NCBI GenBank assembly: GCA_046759185.1
Contig: JBHIBO010000025.1
Coordinates: 1-22,348 of the forward strand
Origin: JAJISK01 sp046759185
GTDB taxonomy: Archaea > Thermoplasmatota > Thermoplasmata > RBG-16-68-12 > JAJISG01
DNA: 22,348 nucleotides
Reading direction: 5' to 3'
Shown: positions 8,026-14,438 of the stretch, piece after piece
Position numbering within the stretch: the stretch's first letter is position 1
Layout: every line of letters starts with the position of its first letter
Made by a program: the position numbers and the translations under genes
The notes under the pieces: model-generated
Told to the model about the DNA's origin: nothing
The model's database searches: none
The model's input: only the letters and a program-made list of their open reading frames with translations

Positions 8026-8424
8026 CTACACAGTCCTGCTCGGTCCCGCGATCAGGTCGCCAACGCTTCCGACGAGCCCGAGGATTCCGCCCAGTAGGAA
8101 GCCGCTCCCGCCGAGCACGAGGGCGACGATGGCGATGACGGCAATCACCCCGTTCAGGCCGCGTGACGGCGCCCCCCGTCGATGGTCGAGGAACGCCAGC
8201 AGCAGGACCAGCAACCCGAGAAAGCCAAGCACCACGGCCGTCAGGAACGGGTCACCCGGGATGAAGGGCGAGATGACGGGACCCGCCTGCAACGTCGAGG
8301 GGTCCAAGGGGGAAACCCCCACCGGCCCTCCGTTCTCACCTTGAGGATGGTACACGCATGCCCACCCCGCGGCCGTCAACCCGGCTCCACCTACGGCTTT
8401 AGTCGCCGTCGTAAGATCCGACAC
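8026..8424 (-). CDS. Small multi-pass membrane protein, function unknown
   Basis: A 132-aa hypothetical protein. Two clear hydrophobic segments are visible: LTAVVLGFLGLLVLLLAFL (about 56-75), followed by a basic DHRRGAPSR loop, then a Gly-rich segment beginning VIAVIAIVALVLGGSG (about 92-118). A weaker Ala/Gly-rich stretch lies near the N-terminus. I do not recognise a family. The start is taken as GTG 8424, preceded by GGAGGT and about 38 nt from a TTAAATAG box; an ATG at 8457 in the same frame overlaps that box and is unlikely. It stands alone between the transporter operon and the divergent STAND regulator. The roughly 200 bp between it and the binding-protein gene holds the latter's promoter and nothing else I can identify. 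Confidence 0.6.
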   Translation of the reverse strand: MSDLTTATKAVGGAGLTAAGWACVYHPQGENGGPVGVSPLDPSTLQAGPVISPFIPGDPFLTAVVLGFLGLLVLLLAFLDHRRGAPSRGLNGVIAVIAIVALVLGGSGFLLGGILGLVGSVGDLIAGPSRTV

Positions 8425-8457
8425 TCTACCTCCCCCGCGCGGGAATCCGGATGGCAT

Positions 8458-8465
8458 CTATTTAA
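8458..8465. promoter_or_regulatory. TATA-like element between the divergent membrane-protein and STAND genes
   Basis: CTATTTAA (plus) / TTAAATAG (minus). On the minus strand it matches the promoters at 7847 and 13686 and lies about 38 nt from GTG 8424. No better TATA is visible for the plus-strand STAND gene (start 8523-8529), so the element may serve both directions. Confidence 0.55.
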
Positions 8466-8522
8466 TGCTTGGGCCTTGCTACCTAGGGGCGTTCGAACCC
8501 AAAGGACGGGGGCCCGACCTGG

Positions 8523-11285
8523 TTGACCGTGCGAACCCCGATCGTCAAGGACCGCATCTTGCTCCACCTTCTTGACTACCTCAAGTTCCGGGAAGCCTAC
8601 GATGTTCCACCGGAAATGACCCAGGCGGGCATCGCCCAGGCCGTGTGGATCGACGTTCGTCACGTGCTCCAATACGTCCGACCCCTCATGGAGGAGGGCC
8701 TCCTCCGCGAGGAGTCAGCCCACATTCTCGGGGGGCAGAGACGGCGCAAGGTGTACCACCTGACGGACGCCGGTCGGTTGAAGTCCTACGGCCTTCGCGA
8801 ACGACTGAAGTCCGAGACCGTGCAGGTCCGGGTCGGCGTAGGGATTCAGGAAGCCACGATTGCCGAGGTGTTACGGAAAGCCAAGGGTCAGATCTCAATC
8901 GTCGACGTCCTCCGGGAATCGATCCACGCGGGGTCCGTCGACCTCCTCCACCTCGAGACGACCCCTCGGCCCGCCCTCGTTCGGATGATCTCCGATGCCC
9001 CGGGCGTCGAGGGCTTCCTGGGCCGAGAAGGGGAGTTGGAGGTCCTGACCGGGGAGCGGAATCTCCCCCGCATCTTCGTGGTCCGCGGAGTCGCCGGCAT
9101 CGGGAAGTCGACGTTGGCCGCGAAGGTGTGCGAGCACTACCGCGACGCGAGCCACCTCTTCTGGCACCGTGTGCGGCCTTGGGATACGCCCCAATCCTTG
9201 TTGGCGGCTCTGGGCAGCTTCATGAGTGCCCTCGGCCGCCCGACCCTCAAGGACACGGTGGAGACCGGACCGCCCGGGACGGCGCATCGGGTGTTTGAGG
9301 AGAACCTCCCGGGGATTCGCGCCCTCTTCGTCTTCGACGACGCCCACGACGGGAGTGTGGACCTCATCGACTTCCTCCGGTTCCTGAAGGATGCGGTTCG
9401 CAAGGCGGAGGATGTCCGTGTCCTCGTCCTCACGAGACAGGAGATCCTCTTCTACGATCGACGGGACGTCGGCATCGAGGGCCTCGTGCAGGAGATGACC
9501 CTCCAACCCCTGGAGGCGGAGGTCGTCCGTGACCTCCATCCGGCCCTGAGAGGCGACAGTGCGTTGGCGGAGCTGGGTCGCCACCCCCTCTTCCTCCGCC
9601 TCCTCCTCGCCCTCCCTGAACACACGCCCCCCGTCCAGATCCGACGCGACATTCACAAGTTCATCGAGGAGGCCATCTACGTCGAGCTCGCGGACGCGGA
9701 GCGGAACCTCATGAAGCTGGCGAGCCTCTACCGCGTCCCTGTCACGGCGCGGGCTCTCTTTCGCGATGTGGGGTCGTCCTACGATGTACTGATGAACCTG
9801 GTCGGTCGCTCCCTTCTCACGCCTGTGGGGACGGAGGAGTTCGAGGTCCACGATTCCATCCGGGACTTCTTCGGAATGGTGTTGACGAATCCGGAGAGGA
9901 AGGACCTCCAGGGGTACGCGGTCGAGCAGCTCCTCGCCCTCGCCGCGGAGGCGGAGCGGGATGGACGCCTCAACCGCCGTATCGATTTCCTCGCCAACGC
10001 CCTCGAACTCGCGACACGGGGCTCCGAGCGGGCGCCCGTCTGCGAGGCCCTGGGAGATGCCCGGCAGCGCGTCGGCGACCTTACGGGAACTCTCGAGAGC
10101 TACGAGGGGGCCCTGGCGGCGGTCCGGCAAGCAAGACCACGGGCCCGCCTCCACGCGAAGATCGCCCACGTTCTCACGGTTCAAGGCGAGAAGAAGCAGG
10201 CGTCTCGCGTGCTCGAGGAGGGGTTCCAGTCGACGATCCCCACCGCGAGCGTTGAGTCGGGTTGGCTGATCCTCGAGGAGTGTCGGCACGCGATCCGCCA
10301 GGAGGAGTACGAAGAGGCAGCCGAGGCCGGTCGGGCGTCCCTCAACACCTTCCAGGCCTTCGACGACGTCCTGGGCCAGGGACAGGCGTTCTGCCAGCTC
10401 GCCCACATCGAGAACATTCGCCCGAAGGGGAGTCCTTTGCAGGCCCAGGAGAACCTGGAGGCGGCGTTGGCCCTGGCTGACGCCATCGACGATCCCGACT
10501 TCACGGCGATGGTCCACTCCACCCTGGCCGAGTTGTTCGGCCTCCGCCTCGGCAAGACCCGCGAGGCTCTGGTGCATCTGGACGCCGGGGAGGCGTTGTA
10601 CGATCCCACCGTGGATTCCTATGGCCGCGCGAACTTCATCATGCTCAAGGCGTTGATAGCGCTGTCTCAAGAGGGAGATTTCCACAAGGCGGAGACCCTC
10701 TTCCGGGAGGCACGTTCCCTCGCGGGGAAGCTGGAATCCAAGGCGATGGCGGCCTATTCGGGCTATGGCCTCGCGCAGGCGGCCTTCTTTCGCGGGGCGT
10801 TTGAGGAAGCGCGCGTGCGTTTCGAACGGTTCGCCCTCGACCTGGAGCAGGCCGGCCTGCCCTCGGCGGTCGAATCGTTATGCATCGCAGCTGAATGTGC
10901 CCTCTTGGAGAGGGATCTAGCGGGGTTCCGTGGCCTGGCGCGGGCGGTCGGGGATCCGGAGCTCGCACTCGGCGTCGAGGTGCGCCCGCTTCACAGCAAG
11001 GTCATCGGCGGGATCGACGCCTTCTTGAGCGGGGAGTGGGAAGACTCGCGAGCACGCTTTGAGGAGGCCATCGCCCTGGCCAGGGAAAGGTATCCGGGCG
11101 AGGCCTTCCCCTATCTCCACTACGGCATCGTCCTTCGTGTCGCCGGCAAGGAGCCCGAGGCGTCCCAACGTCTGGAGGCCGCCACCTCCATCATGCACGC
11201 GTTCTCCCGCCAGGCCGAGCTGGGAATCCTCCCTGAGCGTCAACGTCTGCTCACGGAGGCCCTCACGTGGGCCTCAACGCGGTAA
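8523..11285 (+). CDS. Winged-helix / STAND (NB-ARC-like) ATPase / TPR regulator
   Basis: A 920-aa multidomain protein. Residues 1-95 form an archaeal winged helix (KDRILLHLLDYLKF, QAGIAQAVWIDVRHVLQYV, then a RRKVYHLTDAGR wing). A linker leads to an NTPase with Walker A GVAGIGKST (189-197), Walker B LFVFDDAHD (268-276), sensor-like LVLTR (301-305) and GRHPLFL (352-358). From about residue 470 to the end there are helical TPR-like repeats. This is the STAND layout: the repeats sense a ligand or protein, nucleotide exchange switches the oligomer, and the N-terminal HTH binds DNA. The inducer is unknown. The start is TTG 8523 or GTG 8529; a stop at 8484-8486 rules out anything further upstream. 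It is divergent from the small membrane protein. No kinase or enzymatic output domain is seen. Confidence 0.88.
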   Translation: MTVRTPIVKDRILLHLLDYLKFREAYDVPPEMTQAGIAQAVWIDVRHVLQYVRPLMEEGLLREESAHILGGQRRRKVYHLTDAGRLKSYGLRERLKSETVQVRVGVGIQEATIAEVLRKAKGQISIVDVLRESIHAGSVDLLHLETTPRPALVRMISDAPGVEGFLGREGELEVLTGERNLPRIFVVRGVAGIGKSTLAAKVCEHYRDASHLFWHRVRPWDTPQSLLAALGSFMSALGRPTLKDTVETGPPGTAHRVFEENLPGIRALFVFDDAHDGSVDLIDFLRFLKDAVRKAEDVRVLVLTRQEILFYDRRDVGIEGLVQEMTLQPLEAEVVRDLHPALRGDSALAELGRHPLFLRLLLALPEHTPPVQIRRDIHKFIEEAIYVELADAERNLMKLASLYRVPVTARALFRDVGSSYDVLMNLVGRSLLTPVGTEEFEVHDSIRDFFGMVLTNPERKDLQGYAVEQLLALAAEAERDGRLNRRIDFLANALELATRGSERAPVCEALGDARQRVGDLTGTLESYEGALAAVRQARPRARLHAKIAHVLTVQGEKKQASRVLEEGFQSTIPTASVESGWLILEECRHAIRQEEYEEAAEAGRASLNTFQAFDDVLGQGQAFCQLAHIENIRPKGSPLQAQENLEAALALADAIDDPDFTAMVHSTLAELFGLRLGKTREALVHLDAGEALYDPTVDSYGRANFIMLKALIALSQEGDFHKAETLFREARSLAGKLESKAMAAYSGYGLAQAAFFRGAFEEARVRFERFALDLEQAGLPSAVESLCIAAECALLERDLAGFRGLARAVGDPELALGVEVRPLHSKVIGGIDAFLSGEWEDSRARFEEAIALARERYPGEAFPYLHYGIVLRVAGKEPEASQRLEAATSIMHAFSRQAELGILPERQRLLTEALTWASTR

Positions 11286-11324
11286 TGCACGTTCCGCTCG
11301 CTGAGACGGGCGGAGCCGGGCGGG

Positions 11325-11358
11325 AAAAAATAGAGGGGGGGCCCTCAGAAGAGGGCCC
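11325..11358 (-). terminator. Hairpin plus T-tract terminator overlapping the stop codon
   Basis: A perfect 8-bp stem GGGCCCTC / GAGGGCCC (11339-11358) with a 4-nt loop, followed on the minus strand 6 nt later by TATTTTTT (11332-11325). The stem contains the last codons and stop of the minus-strand ORF ending at 11345. It resembles a bacterial intrinsic terminator, and the T-run alone could stop archaeal RNA polymerase. It also supports a minus-strand transcript here. Confidence 0.6.
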
Positions 11359-11419
11359 AGTGGACGATGGCCCGAATGGCCAGGACCACCCCGGCTAGGA
11401 TAGCGTACGTCGGGAACAC
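11345..11419 (-). CDS. Alternative: 24-aa single-helix membrane peptide
   Basis: GTG at 11419 is preceded with 5-nt spacing by GGAGGTGA (11425-11432, minus strand), a full match to the archaeal anti-Shine-Dalgarno sequence and the best such site noticed in the window. The product would start MFPTYAILAGVVLA and end HWALF, almost all one transmembrane helix, with the terminator hairpin directly on its stop. It shares its frame with the longer ORF, so either or both may be made. Function unknown; it resembles small membrane-embedded regulatory peptides only in form. Confidence 0.4.
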   Translation of the reverse strand: MFPTYAILAGVVLAIRAIVHWALF

Positions 11420-11674
11420 GGCCTTCACCTCCCTTCTTTGGGTATTTCTCTCGCGCCCCTCCTCGGCGCCCCCCGGCGAGTCCCGAGCTCCCTCCCTTCG
11501 TTTCGAGGGCGGAAGGAGCCAGAGACGACCGGAGAAGCTTACGATGACCCCACGGCAGTTGAGACAGCGCCGACACGTGGCGTTCCCGGCACTCCCGAGG
11601 CTCTCCAATGCCCTGTGGAGACACGGGGACGTCTCCTCCGGAATCGTTCGAAGCTCAGCTTGGACGGTTGCCAT
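11345..11674 (-). CDS. Hypothetical protein with a Cys cluster and a C-terminal membrane helix
   Basis: A possible 109-aa protein, not recognised. It has a Cys-rich patch (Cys18, then CRRCLNC at 34-40) that could bind zinc or another metal, a charged hydrophilic middle (about 56-84) and a C-terminal hydrophobic helix AILAGVVLAIRAIVHWALF (91-109). It would therefore be a tail-anchored cytosolic metal-binding protein. Support: a TATA-like CTATAGAA lies about 35 nt upstream of ATG 11674, and a terminator sits at its stop. Against it, the middle region is low in complexity and a very good internal ribosome-binding site precedes the helix (see next entry), so the upstream part may be untranslated. 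Confidence 0.4.
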   Translation of the reverse strand: MATVQAELRTIPEETSPCLHRALESLGSAGNATCRRCLNCRGVIVSFSGRLWLLPPSKRREGARDSPGGAEEGRERNTQRREVKAVFPTYAILAGVVLAIRAIVHWALF

Positions 11675-11742
11675 GCGGTCCGCCCCATGGGGGGTGGGAG
11701 GGTACTTCTATAGCGCCCCTCCCTCGGCACTCGTTCGTAGAC

Positions 11743-12012
11743 TCACCTCGTGTGCTCTGGGGATCCGCTGAGGGATCGACGGCCTCGGCTCGCGGCCTGC
11801 GTTCGCGCGGCCCTGGACAGGACGCCGACCACCTGGCGGAGGACTCGCCCCACCCGGTCTCGGAGGCGAGGGGTCTCCGCGGCAGCCCCGGGCAGGAGGA
11901 AACCGGGCTCGGTGCCAAGCCCGTACTCCCCTCGGAGGTAGTTGCGAAGCTCGGCGAGGTTCCGCGGTTGGGTCCGCTCCATGACGACGGCTCTTGCGTA
12001 TTCTTCCATCAT
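11743..12012 (-). CDS. Hypothetical basic protein, 89 aa
   Basis: A short ORF whose N-terminal half looks coding: MMEEYARAVVMERTQPRNL, then AELRNYLRGEYGLGTEPGFLL, predicted helical, with G/C-rich third codon positions like its neighbours. The C-terminal half is Arg-rich (RLRDRVGRVLRQVV onward) and may be an amphipathic basic helix. No family recognised. The start is ATG 12012 or the adjacent ATG 12009; the frame is open to 12087 without other good starts. It is divergent from the moaD-moaE gene, and the 170 bp between holds an AT-rich 14-nt palindrome. There is no clear Shine-Dalgarno. Confidence 0.45.
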   Translation of the reverse strand: MMEEYARAVVMERTQPRNLAELRNYLRGEYGLGTEPGFLLPGAAAETPRLRDRVGRVLRQVVGVLSRAARTQAASRGRRSLSGSPEHTR

Positions 12013-12098
12013 TTGCGTTTGTTCCTGGGCGGCCCGTTTTCCGAACCACCTAACCCGTCGAGGAGCGAGGAGGGGGATGTCCCTGTCTCAGTAGGTCC

Positions 12099-12112
12099 AT
12101 AGTAATTACTAT
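12099..12112. promoter_or_regulatory. Perfect 14-nt AT-rich palindrome between divergent genes
   Basis: ATAGTAATTACTAT is fully self-complementary and lies in the divergent spacer between the 89-aa ORF (12012) and the moaD-moaE fusion (12181). It could be a regulator binding site, or an AT-rich promoter region for the leftward gene. It stands out in a GC-rich background. Confidence 0.4.
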
Positions 12113-12180
12113 CCGGAGGCTGAATCGAGGCGAGAAAAACCCTTATCTGAGCGCCCTCGTTCGTCCCATGGGGAGACTCC

Positions 12181-12861
12181 GTGCAGGTCCAGGTTCGGCT
12201 GTTTGCCTCGCTCCGTGAGGAGGTGGGCCGCGAGACCGTGGCCTTGGAGGTCGAGAATCCGGCGGACGTGCAGAGCCTCCTACGCGCCTTCTCCGAAGCC
12301 TATCCTCGGGCCCGCTCCGTGGAACAGGCCATCGTGGCCGTGAATCAGGAGGTGGCGGACGGGCAGACTCCCGTGCAGGCGGAGGACGAGGTCGCCCTTC
12401 TGCCGCCCGTGAGCGGGGGTCGCGTGGAGCGCATCGTGCAGGGGGACTTCGAGACGGAGGCCGTGCTGCAGGCGCTCCGGTCCCCGAAGGACGGGGCCCT
12501 GGTCGCCTTCTACGGGAGCGTCCGGGACAACTTCGAAGGACGGGAGGTCCGTCTCCTCCGGTACGAGGTCTACGACGACATGGCGGAGGCCGCCATCCGG
12601 CGGATCGAGGAGGAGGTCCGGGCGGCCTCGGGCGCCGATCAGGTCTTCGTCCAGCACCGCGTGGGCGAGCTGGCGCCTGGAGAACACACGATCCTCGTAG
12701 CGGCCGCAGCCCCGCATCGCCACGAGGCCTTCGAGGCCTGCCAGACCGCTCTCGAGCGGGTGAAGACGGAGGTCCCGGTGTGGAAGAAGGAGCTCTACGC
12801 AGACGGCGGGGAGGCGTGGGTGGAGGGCCACGCAGGCCCCCCTCCTTCGCCGGAGAAGTGA
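12181..12861 (+). CDS. moaDE: MoaD-MoaE fusion (molybdopterin synthase, both subunits)
   Basis: A 226-aa fusion. Residues 1-80 are the ubiquitin-like sulfur carrier MoaD (MQVQVRLFASLREEVG ... EDEVALLPPVSGG). The Gly79-Gly80 pair corresponds to the usual MoaD C-terminus. Residues 82-215 are MoaE: LVAFYGSVRDNFEGR, RYEVYDDMAEAAI, AAAAPHRHEAFEAC and RVKTEVPVWKKE with the catalytic lysines (Lys195, Lys202/203). Together they insert the dithiolene sulfurs into cyclic pyranopterin monophosphate to make molybdopterin. In normal MoaD the GG must be free for thiocarboxylation, so the fusion probably needs cleavage after Gly80, as reported for mycobacterial MoaX. The start is GTG 12181 with GGAG 5 nt upstream; a nearby ATG (12168) is out of frame. 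It is 7 nt from moaC, so co-transcribed. Confidence 0.92.
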   Translation: MQVQVRLFASLREEVGRETVALEVENPADVQSLLRAFSEAYPRARSVEQAIVAVNQEVADGQTPVQAEDEVALLPPVSGGRVERIVQGDFETEAVLQALRSPKDGALVAFYGSVRDNFEGREVRLLRYEVYDDMAEAAIRRIEEEVRAASGADQVFVQHRVGELAPGEHTILVAAAAPHRHEAFEACQTALERVKTEVPVWKKELYADGGEAWVEGHAGPPPSPEK

Positions 12862-12868
12862 GGTCGCG

Positions 12869-13312
12869 ATGGCGGAAATGGTCGACGTCGGATCGAAGGA
12901 CGCCGTCCCCCGATCGGCTACCGCCGTGGGAAGCATTCGACTCCGACCCAGGACCGTAGAGGCCATTGCTGCGGGCAGGGTGAAAAAAGGGGATGTCCTG
13001 CAGACCGCCAAGCTCGCCGCCATTCAGGGGGCCAAGCGTACCCCCGAACTCGTGCCGCTCTGTCACCCCATCCGCCTCGATGCCGTGAAACCGGAGGCCA
13101 CCTTGGATGGCGATCGGGTCGTCGTGCGATGTACCGTTTCTGCCCACGAAAGGACGGGCGTGGAGATGGAGGCCCTGACGGCCGTCTCTCTGGGCCTCCT
13201 GGCAGTCTGGGACATGGTCAAAGGTCTGGAGAAGGACGCCGAGGGCCAGTATCCTCACACCCAGATCCTCGAGGTCCGGGTCGAGGAGAAACGGGTGGAG
13301 CGCGCGACTTGA
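12869..13312 (+). CDS. moaC: Cyclic pyranopterin monophosphate synthase MoaC
   Basis: A 147-aa protein of normal MoaC length. Conserved stretches are MVDVGSKDAVPRSATAVGSI, KKGDVLQTAKLAAIQGAKRT, ELVPLCHPI (the substrate-binding LCHP motif) and TGVEMEALTAVSLGLLAVWD with MVKGLEKDA. MoaC converts the 3',8-cyclo-GTP product of MoaA into cyclic pyranopterin monophosphate in the cytosol, the first stable intermediate of molybdenum cofactor synthesis. It starts 7 nt after the moaD-moaE stop, with GAGGT upstream of ATG 12869, so the two form an operon. The radical-SAM partner moaA is not in this window. Confidence 0.95.
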   Translation: MAEMVDVGSKDAVPRSATAVGSIRLRPRTVEAIAAGRVKKGDVLQTAKLAAIQGAKRTPELVPLCHPIRLDAVKPEATLDGDRVVVRCTVSAHERTGVEMEALTAVSLGLLAVWDMVKGLEKDAEGQYPHTQILEVRVEEKRVERAT

Positions 13313-13324
13313 GGGAGGGCCGGC

Positions 13325-13639
13325 CTATGCTCGGCCGAGGATATCCTCCACCCAGAGGAGGCCCCGCATCATCGTTGGGAACCCAAGCGTGGTTAGGGCG
13401 AGGAGGGCCACGTGCCGCATTTCCTCCGCCGTCGCGCCTTGCTCCACCGCCCGCCGTGCATGGGAGTGGGCGGCCCCCTCCATCCCAGCGCCTAGGGAGA
13501 TGCCCAACTTCACCAGTTCCCGCACCTTTCCGTCCAGAGGACCCGCATTCAGGGTCGCATCGCCGAGGCGCTCGTAGGCGGCGAAAACCTCTGGGTACTC
13601 TGCCTTGAACTGCTTGAAGGGCTTCGGGAGTTTCGGCAT
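13325..13639 (-). CDS. Carboxymuconolactone decarboxylase family protein, cysteine-free
   Basis: A 104-aa all-helical CMD/AhpD-fold protein: GPLDGKVRELVKLGISLGAG, then MEGAAHSHARRAVEQGATAE and EEMRHVALLALTTLGFPT. The AhpD subgroup has a CxxC-x3-H redox site at this point. Here it is EGAAHSH (Glu54, His58, His60) and the protein contains no Cys at all, so thiol peroxidase activity is excluded. It could be a decarboxylase-like or purely structural member, and the Glu/His cluster might act as an acid-base or metal site. Its start has GGGAGGG upstream and a TTAAATAG box about 50 nt away. It sits convergent to moaC and divergent from mobA; a direct role in cofactor synthesis is not evident. Confidence 0.85.
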   Translation of the reverse strand: MPKLPKPFKQFKAEYPEVFAAYERLGDATLNAGPLDGKVRELVKLGISLGAGMEGAAHSHARRAVEQGATAEEMRHVALLALTTLGFPTMMRGLLWVEDILGRA

Positions 13640-13685
13640 CTGTCTTTCCCTCCCAACTTCGGGTGCGGCCAGCTAGGAATTCTCG

Positions 13686-13693
13686 CTATTTAA
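13686..13693. promoter_or_regulatory. TATA-like element between the CMD-family gene and mobA
   Basis: CTATTTAA (plus) / TTAAATAG (minus), about 47 nt before the minus-strand ATG 13639 and about 63 nt before the plus-strand ATG 13756. The minus orientation repeats the octamer at 7847-7854; it is the only AT-rich element in the spacer and may serve both genes. Confidence 0.5.
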
Positions 13694-13755
13694 CACGCCC
13701 TCTCGGGGTCAGCCCGACAAGCTCATGGTTCCCGCCGACGTTTCGTTCGGTGCAC

Positions 13756-14376
13756 ATGGCCTCCGTATCCGGTCTCGTCCTCGCGGGCGGGGAGGGGAGT
13801 CGCGTCGGGGCGTTCAAGGCGCTCCTCTCGCTCGGGGGTCAACCGCTCATCATCCGACCCGTGGAAGTGCTTCGCGCGGTCTCCGACGAGGTCTTGGTCG
13901 CCTACGGCTCCCGGGAGCATGGCGCCCGCCTCGACCGCGTGGTGGAGGATGCCCGACTCGTGGGCGACGAGGGGCTCGGTCCTTTGGGGGGGTTGGATCG
14001 CGGCGCCCAGGCCGCACAGGGAGAGTGGCTCCTCGTCGCCCCCTGCGATGTACCCTTCCTGTCCCCGGACCTCTATCGCGTCCTCCTTCGGCGCGCCCAG
14101 AGGTTGGATGGCTGCATCCTTCGACGCGGGGATCAGGACAACCTCCTCATCGCGGCCTACCGACGGAATGCGTTGCTCCAGGCCTCGGCGCTCGCCCTCG
14201 GGAAGGGGGAGCGGGCGGCCCAGGCCCTCCTCCCACATCTGCGTCTCGCCCGGCTGGGAGAGGCAGACCTGAGGGGGCTTCCTTACGGCCTCCAATCCAC
14301 CCTGGACATTGACACCCTGGAGGACCTGGCTCGGGCCGAGGGCCTCCTGCAGGAAGGGCCGAAGACATCCGATTGA
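13756..14376 (+). CDS. mobA: Molybdenum cofactor nucleotidyltransferase, MobA family
   Basis: A 206-aa NTP-transferase. It begins MASVSGLVLAGGEGSRVGAF with the nucleotide-binding LAGGxGSRxG loop (9-18), Lys21 in FKALLSLGGQPLI, GPLGGL (75-80) and LLVAPCDVPFLSP, where Asp98 would bind Mg2+. MobA couples GTP to Mo-molybdopterin, forming the guanine dinucleotide cofactor of the DMSO-reductase family; close relatives (MocA) use CTP for the xanthine-oxidase family. The sequence does not let me choose the nucleotide with confidence. The frame is open from 13663, but ATG 13756 is preferred because the family motif begins there and the upstream codons overlap the promoter region. It lies 62 bp before moeA. 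Confidence 0.88.
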   Translation: MASVSGLVLAGGEGSRVGAFKALLSLGGQPLIIRPVEVLRAVSDEVLVAYGSREHGARLDRVVEDARLVGDEGLGPLGGLDRGAQAAQGEWLLVAPCDVPFLSPDLYRVLLRRAQRLDGCILRRGDQDNLLIAAYRRNALLQASALALGKGERAAQALLPHLRLARLGEADLRGLPYGLQSTLDIDTLEDLARAEGLLQEGPKTSD

Positions 14377-14438
14377 GGGCCCATGTCCTTATGTGACGTC
14401 TCGCTTTCGAGGGCAGGGGACCCAAGGGGCGGCTACCC

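Noticed and set aside
8895..10685. 596-aa minus-strand frame opposite the STAND gene
   Set aside because: Shadow frame; the plus strand has Walker A/B and TPR pattern, and the minus translation is a biased Glu/Arg/Val-rich sequence.
11608..12102. 164-aa plus-strand ORF across the 11.6-12.1 kb region
   Set aside because: No ribosome site or motif; the composition resembles shadow translation, and the minus-strand ORFs there have better promoter and terminator support.
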